From: Bacillota bacterium
Lineage (GTDB): Bacteria > Bacillota > Clostridia > Christensenellales > UMGS416
Length of the DNA stretch: 10,125 nt
Direction of reading: 5' to 3'
NCBI GenBank assembly: GCA_023422005.1
Contig: JAEZSC010000135.1
Location: 1-10,125, forward strand
Under the pieces are notes generated by a model. It saw only the letters and a program-made list of their open reading frames with translations. It searched no databases and had not been told where the DNA came from. How positions within the stretch are numbered: the stretch's first letter is position 1; every line of letters starts with the position of its first letter. Position numbers and translations under genes: made by a program. Shown here piece by piece: positions 5,656 through 10,125 of this stretch.

Positions 5656-6867
5656 TCAGCTTAAAGCTTCCAATGTAACGTCCACCGTCGTTGTCTTGCC
5701 TTCGCGCCAGTAGGTCACCTTGATCGTGTCGCCGATCTTATGACGGCCCATGATTTCCCGCAGGGCGGCCATGGAGGTGGCCTTCTTGCCGTCCAGCTCG
5801 GTGAGGATGTCCTGGGCGCGGATGCCTGCCTTGGCGGCGGGGCCGTTCTCGGTCACATCAGCCAGGAGCACACCCTCAGGTATGTTGTACATCTGCGCTT
5901 CCGCGGCGGTGATGATGCTGCGGATACCCACGCCCAGCATCGGCCGGGGGATGGAGCCGCTGGCCCGCAACTGCTCTATAATGGGCTTGGCGTCGTTGAT
6001 GGGGATCGCGAAGCCGATGCCCTCGGCGGAGATGTTGAAACCGGCGGAGACTTCTTTCATGTTGTTGATGCCGATGAGCTCACCTTTGCCATTGACCAGC
6101 GCGCCGCCGGAGTTGCCGGGGTTGATGGCCGCGTCGGTCTGCAGCAGGTGGAACGTATAGCCCGTGTCGCTGGTAACCTCGCGGTTCTTGGCGCTGATGA
6201 TACCGCTGGTCACGGTGCCGGCCAGTTCGTTGCCCAGCGGGTTGCCGATGGCCACCACGGTTTCGCCGACCTGAAGGGCGTCAGAATCGCCCAAGGGGGC
6301 GGCGGTCAGGCCGTTCTTTTCGATCTTGAGCAGCGCCAGGTCGGTCTGGGCGTCGGTTCCCACGAGCTTGGCAGGCACTTCCTCGCCGCCGGGCATTGTC
6401 ACGGTAATGCTGTCGGCGCCGGACACCACGTGGTCATTGGTCACGATGTAGCCGTCGGTGGAGATGATGACGCCGCTGCCGGTACCCTGCAGTGCGTCCT
6501 CAAGGGCGTCCGTGCCGCCCCTCGAATTCACCTTGTTGTTCACGCCCACGACCGTGGGGCCGATGGCCTTCGCGATGGCGGGGATGTCGATTGTAGCGCC
6601 CGAACCGATGGTGACCGCCGGGCCGCCCAGTTGTGATGTGGATTGCGGCGTGGCAGTGGGTGTGGCATCGGGGGTCGCGGTGGCCTGCAGGGCGGCGCTG
6701 GCCGTGGGCGTAGCGGTTGTGCCCAGGGCGATGCTGTTTTCCGGGGCGGTCATCTTCATCACGATGGCGCCCAGTATGAAAGCGACCAGCAGCAGTGTGG
6801 CCACCATCCAGCCCCGACCGCCGCCCTGGCGGCGTTCCTGGTTTTCTACCTTGTAATAGTCTGACAT
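5656..6867 (-). CDS. HtrA/DegP-type membrane-anchored serine protease with PDZ domain
   Basis: This 403-residue S1C-family protease and chaperone degrades misfolded proteins outside the membrane. It has a short cytoplasmic head, one membrane anchor (about 20-38), and a Pro/Thr/Ala linker rich in TATP-like repeats (about 50-77). A trypsin-like domain (about 95-295) follows, with catalytic His146 (TNDHVV), Asp176 (TDLALL) and Ser253 (GNSGGA). One PDZ domain (about 305-400, from MLGVGI to the end) completes it. All three catalytic residues are intact. Length and single-PDZ layout match Gram-positive HtrA proteins. I chose the ATG at 6867: AAGGAG at 6878-6883 lies ten bases upstream, whereas the in-frame GTG at 6876 would sit only one base from that site. 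The gene starts 52 bp after the kinase stop with no terminator between, so it probably belongs to the same operon and may be a target of its regulator. Confidence 0.95.
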   Translation of the reverse strand: MSDYYKVENQERRQGGGRGWMVATLLLVAFILGAIVMKMTAPENSIALGTTATPTASAALQATATPDATPTATPQSTSQLGGPAVTIGSGATIDIPAIAKAIGPTVVGVNNKVNSRGGTDALEDALQGTGSGVIISTDGYIVTNDHVVSGADSITVTMPGGEEVPAKLVGTDAQTDLALLKIEKNGLTAAPLGDSDALQVGETVVAIGNPLGNELAGTVTSGIISAKNREVTSDTGYTFHLLQTDAAINPGNSGGALVNGKGELIGINNMKEVSAGFNISAEGIGFAIPINDAKPIIEQLRASGSIPRPMLGVGIRSIITAAEAQMYNIPEGVLLADVTENGPAAKAGIRAQDILTELDGKKATSMAALREIMGRHKIGDTIKVTYWREGKTTTVDVTLEALS

Positions 6868-6919
6868 GGTCTGCACTCTCCTTTGCGTAGATTTCGTATT
6901 TCGTTATGATAATAGAGAC

Positions 6920-8386
6920 TTAGGGCTCTGCGTTTTTCAGGCTGAACACGAATGTCGTGCCGTTGCCAAGCTGGCTTTGCATCGTGATGCGTTCGCCGTG
7001 CTGGTCAATGATCTTTTTCACGATGGACAAGCCCAGGCCGGTGCCTTTCTTGCCGGTGTGGCTTTTGTCCACCTTGTAAAAGCGCTCCCATACATAGGGC
7101 TGGTCCTCCTCGGGGATGCCGGGGCCGTCGTCCTGCACGCCCACCAGCAGCTTGTCCTGGGCGCTGTGGGTCCAGATGCGGATGCGCCCGCCGTCGCCGG
7201 TGAATTTGATCGCGTTATCCAGCAGGTTGATGAGCACCTGCTCGATGCGGTCGGGATCGGCGTTGACCATGGCCTTGTCCTGGCGGAAGTCCACGTCGAT
7301 CTGCAGGTTCTTGCTGTCAATCTTCTCCTCGAAGGTGATTAGCACGCGGCGGACCAGCTCGTTCAAGTCGAAGTTCTGCAGGTGCAGCGGGAACTTGCCG
7401 CTTTCGATCTGGCTTAGGTCCAGCAGCTCCCGGATCAGCTTGTTGAGCCGCCGGGTCTCTCCCACGATGACATCCAGATACTTCTGATGCTCGCTCTGGG
7501 GAATGGTGCCGTCCAGCATGCCCTGGGCGAAGCCGTGTATGCTGGTCAGCGGCGAGCGCAGCTCGTGGCTGACATTGGCGACGAAGCCGCTGCGCAGCTC
7601 CTCCTGCTTCTTGAGCTCTTCGGCCATGGTGTTGAAGCTCTGAGCCAGCTGGCCGATCTCATCCCGGGTGCGCACCTCGGCCTTACGGTCGAACTGCCCG
7701 CGGGCAATCGTGTGGGCGATGGCGTTCATCTGCACCAGCGGCCGTGAGAACCGCGAAGCCATGAGCGACATCAGCAGCGCGCCCACCAGGATGGACATGG
7801 TCGCCGAAGTCGCGATGGAGCGGTAGGTGCCCGCCAGCAAAGCCTGCGATACCTTCATCGGCGTGTGCAGGAAGATGGCTCCCCGCACCTGGTTGCCCAC
7901 GACAATGGGTACGCCCAACGTGAGCACAGTGCGCCCCTCCATGCCGGAGAACATGCCCTGGTTGGAGACGCTGCTACCGGAAAGCACTGTCCACATGATG
8001 TCGCTGAACGCATCGCTGCGCATCTCCAGACCATGGAAGGACGGCGGATTCACTGTGGCTTCGTCTATTCTGTCGGGCTCGTCAATGTTGTTGATGATGC
8101 CCAGCGGGTTGACCAGCCATACCGCTGCCTGCTGGCGCTCCACAACCGAATACACGCTGCGAATGAATGTTTTGTTGGGCCAGTTGTTGTTCTCCATGGC
8201 GTTGCCTGCCGCGTCAGCCAAAGTCTGAACGTCCTGCGCCGCCGTCACGGCCTTTTGATGGTAGAACTCGTTTTGGTACAGCCCTGCCATGAGCACACTC
8301 TGGCCGGCCAGCGTGGCCAGCATGATGCCGATATACATCATCAGCAGCTTGCTGAATACGGTTACGTGCACCTGCAGCCGGACCAT
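6920..8386 (-). CDS. Membrane sensor histidine kinase (HAMP, HisKA, HATPase)
   Basis: This 488-residue kinase autophosphorylates and passes the phosphate to the regulator encoded just upstream. It has a first membrane helix (about 13-36), an extracytoplasmic sensor region (about 37-185) of PAS-like size, and a second helix (about 190-210). A HAMP linker (about 211-262) follows, then the dimerisation domain with phosphoacceptor His274 in FVANVSHELRSPLTSIHGF. The ATPase domain has the N box INLLDNAIKF (386-395), G1 box DDGPGIP (419-425), F box YVWERFYK (431-438) and G2 box GTGLGLSI (448-455). All motifs are intact. The ATG at 8386 comes one base after the regulator stop (TAG-c-ATG), so translation is probably coupled. 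Pairing with HtrA suggests envelope or secretion stress sensing as in CssS of Bacillus. The layout also resembles WalK/ResE kinases, so the signal is not certain. Confidence 0.95.
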   Translation of the reverse strand: MVRLQVHVTVFSKLLMMYIGIMLATLAGQSVLMAGLYQNEFYHQKAVTAAQDVQTLADAAGNAMENNNWPNKTFIRSVYSVVERQQAAVWLVNPLGIINNIDEPDRIDEATVNPPSFHGLEMRSDAFSDIMWTVLSGSSVSNQGMFSGMEGRTVLTLGVPIVVGNQVRGAIFLHTPMKVSQALLAGTYRSIATSATMSILVGALLMSLMASRFSRPLVQMNAIAHTIARGQFDRKAEVRTRDEIGQLAQSFNTMAEELKKQEELRSGFVANVSHELRSPLTSIHGFAQGMLDGTIPQSEHQKYLDVIVGETRRLNKLIRELLDLSQIESGKFPLHLQNFDLNELVRRVLITFEEKIDSKNLQIDVDFRQDKAMVNADPDRIEQVLINLLDNAIKFTGDGGRIRIWTHSAQDKLLVGVQDDGPGIPEEDQPYVWERFYKVDKSHTGKKGTGLGLSIVKKIIDQHGERITMQSQLGNGTTFVFSLKNAEP

Positions 8387-8387
8387 G

Positions 8388-9077
8388 CTAACGGACCTCG
8401 AATTTATAGCCGACGCCCCATACGGTTTTGATCTTCCAATTCATCGTCTCATCGCTGCACAGCTTTTCGCGCAGGCGCTTCACATGAACGTCCACGGTGC
8501 GGCTGTCGCCGAAGTAGTCGAAGCCCCACACCTGCTCGAGCAGCTGCTCGCGGGTATAAACCTTGTTGGCGTGGGAAGCCAGGAAGTAAAGAAGCTCCAT
8601 CTCCTTGGGCGGCAGCTCCATGTTGTCTCCGTTGTAGGTCACGGTGTAGTTGGTGCGGTTGATGCGCAGGCCCTGGAAATCCAGCGCGTCCGGCGCTTCC
8701 TCCTTGGGGGCTGTGCGGCGGATGACGGCCTTCACGCGGGCGGTCAGCTCCTGAGGCTCGAAGGGCTTCACGATGTAGTCGTCGGCGCCCAGTTCCAGGC
8801 CCAGCACCTTGTCGAAGGTCTCGCCCTTGGCGGTCAGCATGATGATGGGTGTGGTGCTGGTCTTGCGGACCTCGCGGCACACTTCCCAACCGCTGATGCC
8901 CGGCAGCATGATGTCCAGCACCATGAGCTTGGGGTTCAGGCGCTCGAAGGCTTGCAGCGCGTCATTGCCGTTGTGCACGCACTCCACCGCAAAGCCTTCC
9001 TTCTCCAGATACAGCCGAACCAGCTGGCAAATGTTTTCGTCGTCGTCCACGACCAGAATATCGATATTGTCCTTCAC
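8388..9077 (-). CDS. OmpR/PhoB-family response regulator
   Basis: This 229-residue DNA-binding regulator partners the kinase that follows. The receiver domain (1-120) has the acidic pocket Asp11-Asp12 (VVDDDE), phosphoacceptor Asp55 (LMVLDIMLPG), Thr82 (IIMLTAKG) and Lys104 (YIVKPFEP). The C-terminal winged helix (about 130-229) carries the usual LPPKEMELLYFLASHANKVY, SRTVDVHVKRLREKL and VWGVGYKF segments. Start choice matters here. The GTG at 9077 has GGAGGGG six bases upstream, while the in-frame ATG at 9092 contains that ribosome-binding site in its own codons and has none before it; a TTG at 9104 is also unsupported. The GTG start places the receiver domain at the usual distance from the N terminus. 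It is first in the regulator-kinase-HtrA cluster and probably regulates its own operon. Confidence 0.94.
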   Translation of the reverse strand: MKDNIDILVVDDDENICQLVRLYLEKEGFAVECVHNGNDALQAFERLNPKLMVLDIMLPGISGWEVCREVRKTSTTPIIMLTAKGETFDKVLGLELGADDYIVKPFEPQELTARVKAVIRRTAPKEEAPDALDFQGLRINRTNYTVTYNGDNMELPPKEMELLYFLASHANKVYTREQLLEQVWGFDYFGDSRTVDVHVKRLREKLCSDETMNWKIKTVWGVGYKFEVR

Positions 9078-9261
9078 GGGAATCCCCTCCATTAGCGGTC
9101 GCAAGTCATTTCTCTTGCGGCGTATTCAGTATAGATCAGGCGCACTTTCTTTTGGTGAACAAACTGTAACAGAACTATGCAATGTCTGTGAAATTTTCAA
9201 ACTTTATTGTACTGTAAGAGAGCCGGAATTTCCAGAGCAGACGTCATGGGCAAGAAATCGT

Positions 9262-9282
9262 AAAAACCCGGGCAACGCCGGG
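9262..9282 (-). terminator. Small terminator-like hairpin on the minus strand
   Basis: The minus strand reads CCCGG, six bases, CCGGG, then five T (9266-9262). The form is that of an intrinsic terminator, though the stem is only 5 bp. Its position is odd, because no minus-strand gene lies to its right inside the window. It might stop antisense transcripts from the XRE-cupin gene or act in a leader. It may also be chance. Confidence 0.4.
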
Positions 9283-9284
9283 CA

Positions 9285-9313
9285 TTGACGGCAGACCGGC
9301 CGCAGGATAGCAT
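9285..9313 (+). promoter_or_regulatory. Probable sigma-A promoter of the XRE-cupin gene
   Basis: TTGACG (9285-9290, five of six consensus), a 17-bp spacer and TAGCAT (9308-9313, four of six) lie 65 bp before the ATG at 9379. The -10 box is imperfect and an overlapping TATAAA at 9313-9318 is an alternative with a less suitable spacing. The -35 box falls just after the minus-strand hairpin at 9262-9282. Confidence 0.45.
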
Positions 9314-9378
9314 ATAAACTGCTTTCATGGCGCATGCATAAGGACGCCCGCCGAGGCGGCGTAAAGGAAGGTGTTATC

Positions 9379-9945
9379 ATGACCGAAAAGCTGGCCGAAA
9401 TCGCCGAACGCCTCAAGGCGCTGCGGGAGGCGCTGGATATGTCCGCGCAGGCGGTGGCAGCCAAGTTGGGCATCTCCACCGAGGAGTATCTGGCCCATGA
9501 GAGGGGAGAGAAAGACTTCTCCTTTACGTTCCTCTATGGCGCGGCTCGGGTGTTCCGCGTCAACATCGAGGACCTGCTGACCGGGCGCAGCCCCACGCTT
9601 ACGTCTTTTTCCATCGTGCGCGCCGGCCGCGGCCTGCGCATGGAGCGCCGGGCGGGCTTCCTGTATCAGAACCTGGCCTATCACTTCCGCGACCGGGAGG
9701 CCGAGCCCTTCCTCGTGGAGGCCAAGTACGATGCCGCGGCGCTGGAGCAGCCCCTTGCCATGAACGCCCACGAAGGCCAGGAATTCGATCTTGTGCTGTC
9801 CGGCGCGCTTCGCATGCGCATCGACAGCCACGACTTCGTGCTGGAGGAAGGCGACGCCGTCTACTACGACTCCGGCCATCCCCACGGCATGCTGGCAGCC
9901 GACCAGCGCGGCTGCAAGTTTCTGGCCGTCGTACTACACAAATGA
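9379..9945 (+). CDS. XRE-family regulator with C-terminal cupin domain
   Basis: This 188-residue cytoplasmic protein has an N-terminal helix-turn-helix (about 8-66, RLKALREALDMSAQAVAAKLGIS then EEYLAHERGEKDFSF) and a C-terminal cupin (about 115-186). The cupin has HEGQE (131-135) and a second motif EGDAVYYDSGHPHG (157-170) with His167 and His169, so a metal or small-ligand site is likely. Such proteins bind DNA and sense a metabolite through the cupin. The ATG at 9379 follows AAGGAAGG at a proper distance. An in-frame ATG at 9334 has no ribosome-binding site and would add a basic 15-residue tail that does not resemble the family. The gene is followed 11 bp later by an acyl-CoA synthetase gene, a frequent pairing in Clostridia and Negativicutes, so it probably controls that enzyme and itself. 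The ligand is unknown. Confidence 0.9.
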   Translation: MTEKLAEIAERLKALREALDMSAQAVAAKLGISTEEYLAHERGEKDFSFTFLYGAARVFRVNIEDLLTGRSPTLTSFSIVRAGRGLRMERRAGFLYQNLAYHFRDREAEPFLVEAKYDAAALEQPLAMNAHEGQEFDLVLSGALRMRIDSHDFVLEEGDAVYYDSGHPHGMLAADQRGCKFLAVVLHK

Positions 9946-9956
9946 GGGAGAGCGTC

Positions 9957-10125
9957 ATGAGTCCGCTGCTATATAAGCAATTTGTAGAAGAAACCTTCGG
10001 CGCCGACGGGGAAGTGCTGCGCTTTCGCGTCAAGGCGCTGGACAGCTTCAACTTCGCCTATGACTGCGTGGACGCGCTGGCCGAAAGCCAGCCGGACAAG
10101 CTGGCCATGCAGTGGTGCAACGAGG
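9957..10125 (+). CDS. AMP-forming acyl-CoA synthetase / AMP-binding enzyme (N-terminal fragment)
   Basis: Only 56 codons are present before the right edge. The fragment begins MSPLLYKQFVEETF and continues FNFAYDCVDALAESQPDKLAMQWCNE. The pattern of FNFAYD, then a helix, then PDKLAMQW with a following CN/D-E is typical of the start of AMP-binding acyl-CoA synthetases of the acetyl- or medium-chain type. These activate a carboxylic acid with ATP and attach it to coenzyme A. The adenylation motifs lie beyond the window, so substrate and even activity cannot be judged. The ATG at 9957 follows GAGGGAG and lies 11 bp after the XRE-cupin stop, so the two genes form an operon. Confidence 0.72.
   Translation, partial: MSPLLYKQFVEETFGADGEVLRFRVKALDSFNFAYDCVDALAESQPDKLAMQWCNE

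Larger units (their letters stand above)
9078..9378. promoter_or_regulatory. Divergent control region between the response regulator and XRE-cupin genes
   Basis: This 301-bp gap lies between two outward-reading genes and holds no credible gene. Towards the regulator (minus strand) there is TATACT at 9128-9133 as a possible -10 box, with no good -35. Upstream of it on the plus strand are GAACA (9157-9161), TAACA (9167-9171) and GAAC (9172-9175), a tandem ACA pattern near 10-bp spacing of the kind OmpR-family regulators bind. TGAAA-t-TTTCA at 9189-9199 is a small palindrome. The right part holds a minus-strand hairpin with T-run and the likely plus-strand promoter. The AT-rich part lies nearest the response regulator gene. 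Confidence 0.4.

Noticed and set aside
5740..6636. 298-codon plus-strand open frame opposite HtrA
   Set aside because: It is antisense to a complete HtrA gene with intact catalytic residues. Its Gly/Asp/His-rich low-complexity translation is a reverse-frame artefact.
8289..9095. 268-codon plus-strand open frame opposite the response regulator
   Set aside because: It is antisense to a complete OmpR-family gene with all key residues; no ribosome-binding site or domain was seen.
9325..9885. 186-codon minus-strand open frame opposite the XRE-cupin gene
   Set aside because: The plus-strand frame encodes a coherent helix-turn-helix and cupin protein. The minus frame has no recognisable domain.
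1..10125. Defence system, prophage, CRISPR array or mobile element
   Set aside because: No repeats with spacers, transposase, integrase, toxin-antitoxin pair or phage gene was found. All genes fit housekeeping, transport or signalling families apart from the Asp-loop protein.

Overview
The window looks like chromosomal DNA from a fairly GC-rich member of the Bacillota, most likely class Clostridia. The evidence is the strong AGGAGG-type ribosome-binding sites, an MsmK/UgpC-type ABC ATPase, a two-component system joined to a membrane-anchored HtrA, and a promoter resembling the Bacillus/Clostridium sigma-D (sigma-28) consensus. This assignment is inference from gene style, with no marker gene present. 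I see no tRNA, rRNA, CRISPR array, insertion sequence or phage gene.

Layout. Seven complete genes and one partial gene lie on the minus strand. One complete and one partial gene lie on the plus strand at the right end. From left to right: (1) the N-terminal 81 codons of a sugar-type ABC transporter ATPase (1-245), read out of the left edge, with a 355-bp AT-rich leader full of inverted repeats; (2) a translationally coupled pair, a MacA/HlyD-type adaptor (1755-2834) followed by a MacB/FtsX-type permease (601-1758), with no ATPase gene beside them; (3) a seven-helix membrane GGDEF protein, a probable diguanylate cyclase (2910-4124), preceded by operator-like repeats; (4) a cytoplasmic-looking protein with three Asp-rich calcium-binding-type loops (4382-5428), with its own terminator and a sigma-28-like promoter; (5) a response regulator, sensor kinase and HtrA protease cluster (9077 down to 5656) ending in a strong terminator; (6) a divergent plus-strand pair, an XRE-cupin regulator (9379-9945) and the start of an AMP-forming acyl-CoA synthetase (9957 to the right edge).

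How the parts work together. The regulator, kinase and HtrA form a coherent envelope-stress module: a sensor with an extracytoplasmic domain, its OmpR-family partner, and a membrane-bound quality-control protease, resembling in logic CssRS-HtrA of Bacillus. The adaptor and permease would form a MacAB-like export or envelope-remodelling machine but need an ATPase encoded elsewhere. The GGDEF protein and the gene under the sigma-28-like promoter hint at a link to motility or lifestyle switching, which is inference. The XRE-cupin and synthetase pair is a common local regulator-enzyme arrangement.

Most of the window is ordinary. The least explained item is the Asp-loop protein with a sigma-28-like promoter. 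The structured region at 246-600 and the ATPase-less MacAB-like pair come next.
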